Source: Bacteroidota bacterium
Lineage (GTDB): Bacteria > Bacteroidota > Bacteroidia > Chitinophagales > Chitinophagaceae
NCBI GenBank assembly: GCA_023437225.1
Contig: JAEZGS010000006.1
Span: 61,895-125,894, forward strand
Direction: 5' to 3'
Length of the DNA stretch: 64,000 bases
In this document: piece by piece, positions 17,747 through 26,249 of the stretch
How positions within the stretch are numbered: position 1 is the stretch's first letter
Layout of the letters: every line of letters starts with the position of its first letter
Made by a program: the position numbers and the translations under genes
The notes under the pieces: model-generated
Database searches by the model: none
What the model was told of the DNA's origin: nothing
What the model saw: the letters and a program-made list of their open reading frames with translations, nothing else

Positions 17747-18622
17747 ATGAGTATGCGCCAACTCAAGATCACGAAATCTATCACCAATCGTGAATCACAG
17801 AGCCTTGAAAAGTACTTACAGGAAATCGGAAAAGTCGACCTGATCTCCCCTGAAGAAGAGGTACGCCTAGCCAAATCCATCAAACTTGGTGACCAGGCTG
17901 CTCTCGACAAACTCACAAAATCAAATCTTCGTTTCGTTGTTTCTGTTGCAAAACAGTACCAGAACCAGGGACTGTCCCTGCCCGATCTTATCAACGAGGG
18001 CAATCTGGGACTGATCAAAGCAGCGCAACGCTTCGATGAAACGCGAGGATTTAAATTTATTTCTTATGCTGTTTGGTGGATCCGTCAAAGCATCCTTCAG
18101 GCACTCGCGGAACAATCGCGCATCGTTCGTCTTCCTTTGAATAAAGTTGGACTTACGAACAAGATCCAGAAAGCATTTTCGCAACTGGAGCAGGAATTCG
18201 AGCGCGAACCTTCGCCTGAAGAACTGGCCGAGATCCTCGAGCTTGAAACAGAAGAAGTGTCCGCCAGCCTCGGCATCGGCGCACGCCACATCAGCATGGA
18301 CACTCCCTTGTCCGAAGGCGAAGAGAATACACTTGTAGATGTAATGGAGAATCCAAATGCTGAGAGGGCTGAAACAAACATCGAACACCGCGAATCGCTT
18401 AGGATGGAGATCGATCGTTCACTACTGCTGTTGACTGAACGCCAGAAAGAAGTGATCTGTTACTTCTTCGGCATCGGTCACGATCACCCTTTAAGCCTGG
18501 AGGACATCGGTGAAAAGTTCAATCTGACCCGTGAAAGGGTTCGCCAGATAAAAGATAAAGCCATAACCAAGCTCAGAACCCATTCCCGCTGCAAGGAATT
18601 GAAAGGTTACCTGGGCGTATAA
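17747..18622 (+). CDS. rpoD: Primary RNA polymerase sigma factor (RpoD/SigA type)
   Basis: The 291-residue sigma-70 protein starts MSMRQLKITKSITNRESQS. It has region 1.2 (LEKYLQEIGKVDLISPEEE), region 2 with NLRFVVSVAKQYQNQG, NEGNLGLIKAAQRFDE and the -10 recognition segment FKFISYAVWWIRQSILQAL, region 3, and region 4 with the helix-turn-helix LEDIGEKFNLTRERVRQIKDKA. The short form without a large region 1.1 is the normal primary sigma of Bacteroidota. It is a single gene followed by a terminator-like hairpin. The ATG two codons downstream (17753) is an alternative start. Confidence 0.95.
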   Translation: MSMRQLKITKSITNRESQSLEKYLQEIGKVDLISPEEEVRLAKSIKLGDQAALDKLTKSNLRFVVSVAKQYQNQGLSLPDLINEGNLGLIKAAQRFDETRGFKFISYAVWWIRQSILQALAEQSRIVRLPLNKVGLTNKIQKAFSQLEQEFEREPSPEELAEILELETEEVSASLGIGARHISMDTPLSEGEENTLVDVMENPNAERAETNIEHRESLRMEIDRSLLLLTERQKEVICYFFGIGHDHPLSLEDIGEKFNLTRERVRQIKDKAITKLRTHSRCKELKGYLGV

Positions 18623-18635
18623 TATCAACTTTCCA

Positions 18636-18643
18636 TAGATTTG
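18636..18643 (+). promoter_or_regulatory. Candidate -7 promoter element for ffh
   Basis: TAGATTTG matches TAnnTTTG exactly, 86 bp before the ffh start. No clear TTG lies 17-23 bp upstream. If used, the transcript would begin just before the hairpin at 18653-18687. Confidence 0.3.
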
Positions 18644-18652
18644 CAGTCCTTT

Positions 18653-18687
18653 AGGTGAATGTAACTTAAGGTTATGTTCACCTTTTT
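18653..18687 (+). terminator. Hairpin with T-run after rpoD
   Basis: AGGTGAA and TTCACCT pair over 7 bp, with an inner TAAC/GTTA stem, and the second arm runs directly into five T residues. It lies 31 bp after the rpoD stop and fits an intrinsic terminator. Confidence 0.65.
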
Positions 18688-18721
18688 ATTGCTAATAATC
18701 TAAAGGTAATCACGACAATAT

Positions 18722-20041
18722 ATGTTCGAAAATTTAACCGACCGGCTCGAGTCCGCCTTTAAACAGCTTAAAGGAGAGGGTAGGATCACCGAGCTTAACA
18801 TTGCCGCCACGGTAAAAGAGATCCGCCGGGCACTTGTTGATGCCGATGTTAACTATAAGATCGCTAAGGAATTTACTGACAAGGTGAAGGATAAAGCGAT
18901 CGGGGAGAAGGTGATCAACGCCGTTAGCCCGTCGCAGTTGATCGTAAAGATCGTAAAAGACGAACTGGCGGAGCTTATGGGTGGAGTGGAAAGCGAATTG
19001 CAAACAAAAGGAAACCCGGCAGTGATTCTTATCGCCGGTTTGCAGGGTAGTGGTAAAACCACTTTCAGTGCGAAGCTGGCCAATTACCTGAAGTACAAAA
19101 AGACAATGTCTCCGATGTTGGTTGCTGCAGATATTTACAGGCCTGCGGCGATTGACCAGTTGAACGTGCTGGGTAGCCAAATCCAGGTGGAGGTTTATAG
19201 TGAACCGGAAAACAAAAATGCGATCGAGATCGCGCAAAACGCTATCAAAGCGGCAAAAAGCAAGAACCGAAACGTGGTGATCATCGATACGGCGGGCCGA
19301 TTGGCCATCGATGAGGTGATGATGCGCGAGGTTGCAGGAATCAAGGATGCTGTTCAACCGCAGGAAATCCTGTTTGTAGTGGATTCTATGACTGGACAAG
19401 ATGCTGTAAACACTGCCAAATCTTTTAACGACAGACTGGATTTCTCCGGTGTGGTACTGACGAAGCTCGATGGCGATACACGCGGTGGTGCGGCACTTTC
19501 GATCAAGTATACGGTAGACAAACCCATCAAGTTTGTCAGCAGCGGCGAGAAGATGGATACGCTAGATGTATTCTATCCCGAAAGGATGGCCCAAAGGATA
19601 CTCGGCATGGGTGATATTACAACCCTTGTGGAGCGCGCGCAGGCTCAATACGATGACGAGCAGGCCAAGAAACTCGAAAAGCGGATCCGAAAGAACCAGT
19701 TTGATTTCGAGGATTTTAAACAACAGCTCGATCAGATCAAGAAGATGGGTAATATCCGGGATTTGCTCGGAATGATACCTGGTGTTGGAAAAGCGATAAA
19801 AGACGTGGATATCAGCGACGATTCATTCAAGGGAATTGAGGCCATCATAAACTCTATGACGTTGGAAGAGCGGAGAAACCCGGATATCATCGATCCAAGT
19901 CGTAAAAAGCGGATATCCAAAGGTTGTGGAAAGGATATCACGGAGATCAATGCGTTCATCAAGCAGTTTGAACAGATGAAGGAGATGATGAAAATGATGA
20001 ACAAGATGCCGATGGGAAGAATGGGAATGGGAAAAAGATAA
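18722..20041 (+). CDS. ffh: Signal recognition particle GTPase Ffh
   Basis: The 439-residue protein has the N domain (residues 1-90), the G domain with GLQGSGKTTFSAKLA near residue 107, DTAGRLAIDE, and TKLDGDTRGGAAL, and the methionine-rich M domain from about residue 300, ending KMMNKMPMGRMGMGKR. Ffh binds signal sequences and 4.5S RNA and delivers nascent membrane proteins to FtsY and the Sec translocon. Its length and motifs are normal. The 4.5S RNA gene is not visible in this window. Confidence 0.96.
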   Translation: MFENLTDRLESAFKQLKGEGRITELNIAATVKEIRRALVDADVNYKIAKEFTDKVKDKAIGEKVINAVSPSQLIVKIVKDELAELMGGVESELQTKGNPAVILIAGLQGSGKTTFSAKLANYLKYKKTMSPMLVAADIYRPAAIDQLNVLGSQIQVEVYSEPENKNAIEIAQNAIKAAKSKNRNVVIIDTAGRLAIDEVMMREVAGIKDAVQPQEILFVVDSMTGQDAVNTAKSFNDRLDFSGVVLTKLDGDTRGGAALSIKYTVDKPIKFVSSGEKMDTLDVFYPERMAQRILGMGDITTLVERAQAQYDDEQAKKLEKRIRKNQFDFEDFKQQLDQIKKMGNIRDLLGMIPGVGKAIKDVDISDDSFKGIEAIINSMTLEERRNPDIIDPSRKKRISKGCGKDITEINAFIKQFEQMKEMMKMMNKMPMGRMGMGKR

Positions 20042-20097
20042 TATTGAAGAAGAAATTAATTGCCAACAAATAGTACCGATTGGCGGATTTTTATATT

Positions 20098-20127
20098 TTT
20101 GAAATCAAGGCTGGATCGCTACCTTTG
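20098..20127 (+). promoter_or_regulatory. Promoter of rpsP, Bacteroidota consensus
   Basis: TTTG at 20098-20101 is followed after 18 bp by TACCTTTG at 20120-20127, matching both the -33 and -7 elements of the Bacteroidota promoter. Predicted transcription would start near 20134, giving a leader of about 48 bases before rpsP. Confidence 0.65.
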
Positions 20128-20181
20128 CCGTCCAGAAAAAGTTAACCGTATTCATTCATCGCATTTAAATTTTTATTTAAG

Positions 20182-20604
20182 ATGCCAGTAAAAATCAGAC
20201 TCCAGAGACACGGGTCTAAGAAGAGACCATTTTATTTTATTGTTGTTGCAGATGCACGCGCCCCCAGAGATGGTAAGTTCATTCAGAAAATTGGTACCTA
20301 CAACCCACTGACTGTTCCGGCTTCAATCCAACTTGATCGCCAGAAAGCTCTTGATTGGTTACACAAAGGTGCTCAGCCAACTGACACTGTTCGCCGTATC
20401 CTTTCTTACAAAGGCGTGCTTTACCTGAAACATTTGCTCCGTGGTGTGAAACTCGGATTGTTCGACGAAGCTGCTGCAATGGAAAAATTCCAGACATGGC
20501 ATTCAGAACATGAAGTGCAGATCAAAAAACGCCAGGACACTCATAGCCGCGACAGAAGACAGCAAAGAAGCGGTGGAGTTAGACCAGCAAACAGAGAAAG
20601 CTAA
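20182..20604 (+). CDS. rpsP: 30S ribosomal protein S16
   Basis: The 140-residue protein starts MPVKIRLQRHGSKKRPFYFIVV, with the conserved core DARAPRDGKFIQKIGTYNP, followed by LDRQKALDWLHKGAQPTDTVRRILSYKGVLY. S16 is needed for 30S assembly. The C-terminal tail after about residue 112 (KKRQDTHSRDRRQQR) is Arg-rich. Right after a run of six A bases an alternative frame gives an acidic Ala/Glu-containing tail, so a late frameshift is possible. rpsP precedes rimM, a common ribosome-maturation pair. Confidence 0.93.
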   Translation: MPVKIRLQRHGSKKRPFYFIVVADARAPRDGKFIQKIGTYNPLTVPASIQLDRQKALDWLHKGAQPTDTVRRILSYKGVLYLKHLLRGVKLGLFDEAAAMEKFQTWHSEHEVQIKKRQDTHSRDRRQQRSGGVRPANRES

Positions 20605-20624
20605 TCTGACTGCAATATTGAATC

Positions 20625-20654
20625 AATCCCGATGCATGTCGTCGGGATTTTTTA
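20625..20654 (+). terminator. Terminator-like hairpin between rpsP and rimM
   Basis: AATCCCGA (20625-20632) pairs with TCGGGATT (20642-20649), and T-rich sequence follows. It lies only 10 bp before the rimM start, so it either ends a share of rpsP transcripts (attenuating rimM) or acts as an mRNA end-protecting hairpin. Confidence 0.65.
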
Positions 20655-20663
20655 TTTTATACC

Positions 20664-21179
20664 ATGACCAACTACGTTAGCATAGGCCGCATTGTTGCAA
20701 CCTTTGGACTAAAGGGCGAAGTGGTGTTGCAACATAACCTTGGCAAAAAATCCCCGTTCAAAGGACTTGAGGCGATCTTCATTGAAGAAAAAAAGGATGA
20801 GTTTCTTCCTTATTTCGTTGAAGCCGCACGGGTAAAGAACGATTCAGAAACTTTCCTCAAACTCGAAGGATTGGAGTCAAAAGAATCCGCACGACGAATT
20901 ATTCAAAAGCAGGTCTGGCTTCCGGAAGAAGAATTCCATAAACATGCTGCTGATACTTCCGCGATCTCTCTTTTGGGTTATCATATCATTGATGGAAATA
21001 ATAATCTCGGCCCCATCCTGGAAGTCATCGAACAGCCGCACCAATTGCTTTGTCGCATTGACCTTAACGGCAAAGAAGCTTTGATTCCCGTCCATGCCGA
21101 GACGCTAGTAAAAATGGACCAGCGAAAAAAACAGGTTTATCTTAATTTGCCCGACGGACTTCTGGAAATCTTCTCATAA
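20664..21179 (+). CDS. rimM: Ribosome maturation factor RimM
   Basis: The 171-residue protein starts MTNYVSIGRIVATFGLKGEVVLQ, the typical RimM N-terminal barrel. It has a central LKLEGLESKESARRI segment and a PRC-barrel-like second domain (SLLGYHIIDGNNNLGPILEVIEQP, then EALIPVHAETLVKMD). RimM aids processing of 16S rRNA and assembly of the 30S head around S19. It lies 59 bp after rpsP with a terminator-like hairpin between. Confidence 0.92.
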   Translation: MTNYVSIGRIVATFGLKGEVVLQHNLGKKSPFKGLEAIFIEEKKDEFLPYFVEAARVKNDSETFLKLEGLESKESARRIIQKQVWLPEEEFHKHAADTSAISLLGYHIIDGNNNLGPILEVIEQPHQLLCRIDLNGKEALIPVHAETLVKMDQRKKQVYLNLPDGLLEIFS

Positions 21180-21204
21180 TCGAAAAATAATGTAAAAAGT
21201 CTAC

Positions 21205-21231
21205 TTGTTCGGTGGACAATCATTAATTTAG
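21205..21231 (+). promoter_or_regulatory. Candidate promoter of the peroxiredoxin gene
   Basis: TTG at 21205-21207 is followed after 16 bp by TAATTTAG at 21224-21231, a 5-of-6 match to the defined bases of TAnnTTTG. It lies about 48 bp before the gene start. Confidence 0.3.
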
Positions 21232-21278
21232 CAACTCGCAAGTTTTTGACCCTTTTTCATAACCATTAAATATACATT

Positions 21279-21917
21279 ATGAGCTTACGATTAGGCGACA
21301 TCGCCCCTAACTTCCAGGCCCAGACCACCCAGGGTGAGATAGATTTCTACGAATTCTTAGGCAACAGTTGGGGCGTTCTTTTTTCGCACCCCGCAGACTA
21401 CACACCTGTTTGTACCACTGAACTGGGCCGTACTGCATTGCTTCAACACGAGTTTGCAAAGCGCAACGTAAAGGTATTGGCCGTGAGCGTTGACCCACTT
21501 GACAAGCACAAAGGCTGGGTGAACGATATCAATGAAACCCAAAATTGTAACGTAGAATTTCCCATCATTGCAGATGAAGACAGAACCGTTGCGAATTTAT
21601 ACGGTATGATCCATCCAAATGCATCAGAAACGTTTACAGTCCGTTCATTGTTTGTAATAGGACCCGATAAAAAGATAAAGCTTACAATAACATATCCTGC
21701 ATCAACAGGAAGGAATTTCCATGAAGTGCTGCGCGTGATCGATTCATTGCAGCTTACAGCAAATCACAGTGTAGCTACACCTGCCGATTGGAAACACGGT
21801 GAAGATGTGATCGTTGTGCCTGCAGTATCAACCGATGATGCGATCAAGAAATTCCCTAAAGGTGTGAAAGTAGTAAAACCTTATTTGAGGTATACTCCGC
21901 AGCCGGACAACAATTAG
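21279..21917 (+). CDS. Peroxiredoxin, Prx6 (1-Cys) family
   Basis: The 212-residue protein starts MSLRLGDIAPNFQAQTTQG. It carries the peroxidatic cysteine C45 in HPADYTPVCTTELG, the later Arg in FTVRSLFVIGPDKKI, and the Prx6-type C-terminal region WKHGEDVIVVPAVS ... PYLRYTPQPDNN. No obvious resolving cysteine of the 2-Cys type is present. The enzyme reduces hydrogen peroxide and organic hydroperoxides. It is a single gene with its own candidate promoter, followed by a repeat-filled spacer. Confidence 0.93.
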   Translation: MSLRLGDIAPNFQAQTTQGEIDFYEFLGNSWGVLFSHPADYTPVCTTELGRTALLQHEFAKRNVKVLAVSVDPLDKHKGWVNDINETQNCNVEFPIIADEDRTVANLYGMIHPNASETFTVRSLFVIGPDKKIKLTITYPASTGRNFHEVLRVIDSLQLTANHSVATPADWKHGEDVIVVPAVSTDDAIKKFPKGVKVVKPYLRYTPQPDNN

Positions 21918-21922
21918 ATCGG

Positions 21923-22013
21923 AGAATCAGATAATCGGATGATCTGGAAACAGAGAGTCAGGTAATCGGTGAACCAGAGAATCGGATGATTTGTTTGTCC
22001 GTTTCTCTGTTTC
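21923..22013. repeat. Degenerate 8-bp repeats and inverted repeat between convergent genes
   Basis: Segments such as AGAATCAG-ATAATCGG-ATGATCTG and GTAATCGG-TGAACCAG-AGAATCGG-ATGATTTG show an 8-bp period. GAAACAGAGA (21947-21956) and TCTCTGTTTC (22004-22013) form a perfect 10-bp inverted repeat across the spacer, which could end transcription from both sides. Confidence 0.6.
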
Positions 22014-22019
22014 TCTGTC

Positions 22020-22742
22020 TCACTTACTTATCACTTTTCCAAGCTGCGAGAGGAACGCCCGCATATCCTTCGGCAGTTCGGCCGTAAACTGGTGAGAGTG
22101 GCCATGCTGGTCAGTAAATTTCAACTGGTAAGCATGCAATGCGAGTCGCCCCATGATAGGACGTTCTTCTAAAACGTCTTTCCCGAGATTGAATTTTTTC
22201 TTCAGGCTTGAAAGCAGCACTGGTGTTGCATCGCCATATAATGCATCACACACAATAGGATGCCCATAGTCGCTCATATGTACCCTGATCTGGTGTGTTC
22301 TCCCCGTCAGAATTCTAAATTGCATGTGTGTGAATTTGCCATAATTGTGCAACACATCAAACTCAGTGATACTGTTCTTTCCATTTCGATGCACAATCAT
22401 TTTTCCTTTCTTCACCGGGTGCTCCATGATCGGCAACTCAATAACTTTATGGGACTCATTGATTGAACCATGAACGATTCCCTGGTAGATCTTGTCCACA
22501 CTTCGATCTTCGAATGCAATTGAAAGATATCGGTGACTCTCTTCCGTCTTTGCAAATACTATCACACCGCTGGTATCGCGGTCAATACGGTGAATAGTGA
22601 ATATGTTTTCATACTTATTCGCAAGAAGTCTTTTCAATGACAAATCTTTTCCTTCCCTGTCGGGAATGCTTAACAAGCCGGAAGGTTTGTTGAGCACGAT
22701 GAAGTCATTGTTCTCAAACAATGTAATGGACGATAAGTTCAC
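22020..22742 (-). CDS. RluA-family pseudouridine synthase
   Basis: The 240-residue enzyme has the RluA catalytic motif HRIDRDTSGVIVFAKT with catalytic Asp54, and later RILTGRTHQIRVHMSDYGHPIVCD, the second family motif. It has no S4 domain, so it resembles the shorter RluA/TruC type that modifies rRNA or tRNA uridines; the exact target is unclear. Translation appears to begin at a GTG (22742), 5 bp after the stop of the upstream RsuA/RluB-type gene, so the two form an operon. Confidence 0.88.
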   Translation of the reverse strand: MNLSSITLFENNDFIVLNKPSGLLSIPDREGKDLSLKRLLANKYENIFTIHRIDRDTSGVIVFAKTEESHRYLSIAFEDRSVDKIYQGIVHGSINESHKVIELPIMEHPVKKGKMIVHRNGKNSITEFDVLHNYGKFTHMQFRILTGRTHQIRVHMSDYGHPIVCDALYGDATPVLLSSLKKKFNLGKDVLEERPIMGRLALHAYQLKFTDQHGHSHQFTAELPKDMRAFLSQLGKVISK

Positions 22743-22747
22743 GCTGG

Positions 22748-23809
22748 TTATTTAATTTTTTTTCGACTGAAGGAAGCGTTCATGTATTTCAGTAGACGGA
22801 CTTCTTTTTCTGAAAGAAATCTCCATTTACCACGCTCAACGTTCTTCTTTGTAAGATTTGCAAACATCACCCGGTCAAGTCCTCTTACATCATAGCCAAG
22901 ATGCTCGAACATGCGACGAACGATCCTGTTTCTTCCACTATGGATCTCAACACCAATAACACTTTTATCTTTTGAATCGGCGTATGCCACTGCGTCCGCT
23001 TTAATAAATCCATCTTCAAGCGTGATTCCTTCCATCATAGCTTCCATATCTTTCCTTGCCATGGATTTGTCCAGCTTTACTTCATAGATCTTCTTTATCT
23101 GGTAGCTTGGATGCGATAATTTTTGCGCAAGGTCCCCATCGTTTGTGAATAAAAGAACACCGGTTGTATTGCGGTCTAATCGGCCTACCGGATATACTCT
23201 TTCGGTAGTTGCATGTTTGATAATGTCAAGTACCGTTTTTCTTCCTTCCGGATCATCGGTGGTAGTGATGTAATCTTTTGGCTTATTGAGAAGGATATAG
23301 ACAAGATGCTTTTTGGCACTGATCTTTTTGCCATTGAACCGCACTTCGTCAGTTGATGCCACCTTATATCCTGGTTCATTTACAACCGCGCCATTGATGG
23401 TGATCTTGCCCGATTTAACCAGTTCTGCAGCATCTCTTCTTGAGCATATTCCTGCGTGCGCAACAAACTTATTAAGGGGCATTTTCTCCTGAACGGGAGA
23501 CTTGATGTTCAAATATTTTGGAGCATCCTGTACCGGTTCCGCTTTCTCCGCTGATGCTGCCCGACCCCGGGGCGATGGAGTTGAAGGAGCTGCGGCCTTT
23601 GCGTGTGCTCCGCGGGTGGGTTTGCGGCCGGAAGCAACCGGACTCCCCTGAACTGCCCGATTCTGCTGCTTTTCAAGCAGTCTCTCCTGCTTCTTCTTCT
23701 CGAAATATTCGTTCTTCTCTTTGCGAATCTGCCGCTTCTCCTGGCGAATGCTTTCTTTTTTCGCGGAGCCTTTTTCGCGGCCAATAAATCTTTCAAATCC
23801 TTTTGCCAT
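22748..23809 (-). CDS. RsuA/RluB-type 23S rRNA pseudouridine synthase
   Basis: The 353-residue protein has a charged, low-complexity N-terminus (about residues 10-100, rich in Lys, Arg, Glu, Pro and Ala), an S4 domain (LNKFVAHAGICSRRDAAELV), and the RsuA-family catalytic core with PVGRLDRNTTGVLLFTNDGD. It ends with GRNRIVRRMFEHLGYDVRGLDRV. This matches large-subunit pseudouridine synthase RluB of Bacteroidota. The disordered basic N-terminal extension is longer than in enterobacterial RluB. It is co-directional with the adjacent RluA-type gene. Confidence 0.9.
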   Translation of the reverse strand: MAKGFERFIGREKGSAKKESIRQEKRQIRKEKNEYFEKKKQERLLEKQQNRAVQGSPVASGRKPTRGAHAKAAAPSTPSPRGRAASAEKAEPVQDAPKYLNIKSPVQEKMPLNKFVAHAGICSRRDAAELVKSGKITINGAVVNEPGYKVASTDEVRFNGKKISAKKHLVYILLNKPKDYITTTDDPEGRKTVLDIIKHATTERVYPVGRLDRNTTGVLLFTNDGDLAQKLSHPSYQIKKIYEVKLDKSMARKDMEAMMEGITLEDGFIKADAVAYADSKDKSVIGVEIHSGRNRIVRRMFEHLGYDVRGLDRVMFANLTKKNVERGKWRFLSEKEVRLLKYMNASFSRKKIK

Positions 23810-23897
23810 AATGATTACTGTTTTACAACAGGAACTTTTAGTAAGTCATGATTCATTATTCGAAATTCAATTGTAGAACTCCGAAGAATGCATGAAT

Positions 23898-24953
23898 TTA
23901 TAACGCTGTTTCCTTATTTGCTAATTGACCGCATGCTGCATCAATATCCTTGCCGCGACTTCTTCTCAGCCTTGCATTGACTTTGTTACGTTCGAGCAAC
24001 TTCATAAATGCTTCTACTGCATCTTCGTCCGGTTTGGAAAATGATGCATTCTCGATGGGATTATATTCAATGATGTTCACAAGATCAGCAGGCACCTGCC
24101 TGTAAATTTTTGTAAGCTCTTCGGCGTCTTGCAGACCGTCATTGAAGTTCTTGAACAATATATATTCTAATGTGATCTCGTTCTTCGTTTGTTTATAGAA
24201 ATAATTCAATGCATCAACAAGTGCCTTGATGTTGTTGGTCTCATTGACAGGCATGATCTCATTTCGCTTGACATCGTTTGCTGCATGCAACGACAAAGCA
24301 AGTTTGAAACGCACCTGGTCATCGCCCAGCTGCCGGATCATCTTTGCGACACCCGCAGTTGAAACCGTGATGCGTCTCGGACTCATACCAAGTCCATCTG
24401 GAGAAGTGATCCTTTCAACCGCTTTCATCATGTTCTTATAATTCAACAGCGGTTCACCCATTCCCATGAATACAATATTGGTAAGCTTTTTATTGTATAC
24501 ACGTTCGCACTGCTGGTTTATCAAAACCACTTCATCAAAAATCTCGTCAAAGTCAAGGTTTCTTTTTCTTTCCATATAACCAGTGGCACAGAACCGGCAA
24601 CTCAGGCTGCACCCGATCTGTGAAGAAACGCATGCGGTTTGCCTGGATTCTGTTGGTATCAAAACGCCTTCTACAAAATGCCCGTCCGTGGTTTTGAAAC
24701 GACTCTTAATCGTACCGTCAGCAGAATACTGGGTGGTATTCACTGTGAGTGCCGGGTAATCAAAAGTTTCCTGGAGCTTCGAACGAAGTTCTTTACTCAG
24801 GTTTGTCATAGCTTCAAAAGACTGAGCATGTTTCTGCCATATCCACTCATATACCTGCTTTGCACGAAACTTCTTTTCACCCATTTCTGCGAAATAGGTT
24901 TCCAGATCATTTAATGAAAGCGTCCGGATATTTTTCTTTACCTCAGTTAACAT
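23898..24953 (-). CDS. rlmN: Dual-specificity rRNA/tRNA methyltransferase RlmN
   Basis: The 351-residue radical-SAM enzyme carries the cluster motif CSLSCRFC at C115, C119 and C122. An N-terminal helical domain precedes it, and VFMGMGEPLLNY and LALSLHAAND follow. The C-terminus with RRSRGKDIDAACGQL contains the reactive methyl-carrying Cys. RlmN methylates A2503 of 23S rRNA and A37 of some tRNAs. It is divergent from the thiolase gene. Confidence 0.96.
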   Translation of the reverse strand: MLTEVKKNIRTLSLNDLETYFAEMGEKKFRAKQVYEWIWQKHAQSFEAMTNLSKELRSKLQETFDYPALTVNTTQYSADGTIKSRFKTTDGHFVEGVLIPTESRQTACVSSQIGCSLSCRFCATGYMERKRNLDFDEIFDEVVLINQQCERVYNKKLTNIVFMGMGEPLLNYKNMMKAVERITSPDGLGMSPRRITVSTAGVAKMIRQLGDDQVRFKLALSLHAANDVKRNEIMPVNETNNIKALVDALNYFYKQTKNEITLEYILFKNFNDGLQDAEELTKIYRQVPADLVNIIEYNPIENASFSKPDEDAVEAFMKLLERNKVNARLRRSRGKDIDAACGQLANKETAL

Positions 24954-25004
24954 GGCGCAAAATTAACGCTTAAAGGTCGAATCGGTTCAGCAGTTTTTGT
25001 CCCT

Positions 25005-25037
25005 CTTGTTAAAGCCAAGCCATTTCAACTATTTTTG
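25005..25037 (+). promoter_or_regulatory. Promoter of the thiolase gene
   Basis: TTG at 25005-25007 and TATTTTTG at 25030-25037 are separated by 22 bp and match the Bacteroidota consensus. The predicted start of transcription, about 7 bp downstream, would exclude the in-frame TTG at 25035 and supports the ATG at 25056. Confidence 0.5.
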
Positions 25038-25055
25038 AATATAAACCTGTATGCC

Positions 25056-26249
25056 ATGGCGTTTGCCTATGTTATCGATGCTGTTCGTACACCGATAGGA
25101 AAATATGGAGGTGCCCTAAGCGAGGTGCGCCCCGATGATCTGCTTGCGCACGTCATCCGCGGTCTTTTACAGCGTAATCAATGGCTCGATCCGACGCTCA
25201 TCGAGGAAGTAATTGCAGGAGATGCCAACCAGGCGGGCGAAGACAACCGCAATGTGGCCCGAATGGCTGCATTACTTGCAGGTTTGCCGGTTTCCGTAGC
25301 CGGGCTTACCGTCAATCGTCTTTGTGCTTCAGGGCTGCAGGCAATTATGGACGCATATCGTTCTATTCAATGCAATGAAGCGGAGATAGTGTTGGCCGGA
25401 GGGGTCGAAAGCATGAGCCGCGCTCCGTATGTGATGTTAAAACCTTCAGGCCTAACGGATCGAAATCCGCAAATGACCGATAGCACCCTGGGCTGGCGTT
25501 TTGTAAACCAAAAACTTGTGGATCTCTACCATCCCTATTCAATGGGCGAAACGGCCGAGAATGTGGCCGACCAGTGGAAGATTTCGCGTGAACAGCAGGA
25601 TCTATTTGCATTGCATTCCCAGGAAAAATATTTCAGAGCCCTTGAAAAAGGGTATTGGGGCAATGAGATATTGCCTATCGAAACAATCAACTCAAAAGGC
25701 AGTTATATCTTTTCCGAAGACGAGCATCCAAGAAGAACGTCGATAGAAAAGCTTGCATCCCTGGTACCCGCATTCAGGAAAGATGGCACTGTGACGGCAG
25801 GAAATTCATCCGGCATAAATGACGGAGCGTCGATGTTGCTGATCGTAAGCGAGAGAATCGTTGAACAATATGCATTGCAACCCCTGGCACGCGTTCGCAG
25901 TACTGCCGTCGCGGGTGTTGATCCTGCAGTAATGGGGATCGGACCTGTACCCGCCACCAATAAGGTGCTACAGCGCACGGGCCTGGAAATAGGCCAGTTG
26001 GATCTTGTTGAATTAAATGAAGCGTTTGCTTCGCAGTCACTTGCATGTATCAATCAGCTTCAGCTAGACACTGAAATCGTAAACGTCAATGGCGGCTCGA
26101 TTGCGCTTGGTCATCCTCTGGGATGCAGTGGTGCACGCATTTCTACCACGTTGCTACATGAAATGCGGAGGCGCAATGCGCGATTTGGACTTGCAACGAT
26201 GTGTGTGGGCGTAGGTCAGGGCGCAGCCGTGCTTTATGAACGAGTTTGA
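25056..26249 (+). CDS. Acetyl-CoA acyltransferase (thiolase)
   Basis: The 397-residue enzyme starts MAFAYVIDAVRTPIGKYGGAL. It has the nucleophilic C90 in TVNRLCASGLQA, the motif NGGSIALGHPLGCSGARI with the catalytic His, and the second catalytic Cys in TMCVGVGQGAAVLYE. It catalyses thiolytic cleavage or condensation of 3-ketoacyl-CoA. The sequence resembles the PcaF/FadA-like degradative class, but the physiological substrate is not evident because no other fatty-acid or aromatic-degradation gene is nearby. Its 3' end overlaps that of hisS by 16 bp on opposite strands. Confidence 0.92.
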   Translation: MAFAYVIDAVRTPIGKYGGALSEVRPDDLLAHVIRGLLQRNQWLDPTLIEEVIAGDANQAGEDNRNVARMAALLAGLPVSVAGLTVNRLCASGLQAIMDAYRSIQCNEAEIVLAGGVESMSRAPYVMLKPSGLTDRNPQMTDSTLGWRFVNQKLVDLYHPYSMGETAENVADQWKISREQQDLFALHSQEKYFRALEKGYWGNEILPIETINSKGSYIFSEDEHPRRTSIEKLASLVPAFRKDGTVTAGNSSGINDGASMLLIVSERIVEQYALQPLARVRSTAVAGVDPAVMGIGPVPATNKVLQRTGLEIGQLDLVELNEAFASQSLACINQLQLDTEIVNVNGGSIALGHPLGCSGARISTTLLHEMRRRNARFGLATMCVGVGQGAAVLYERV

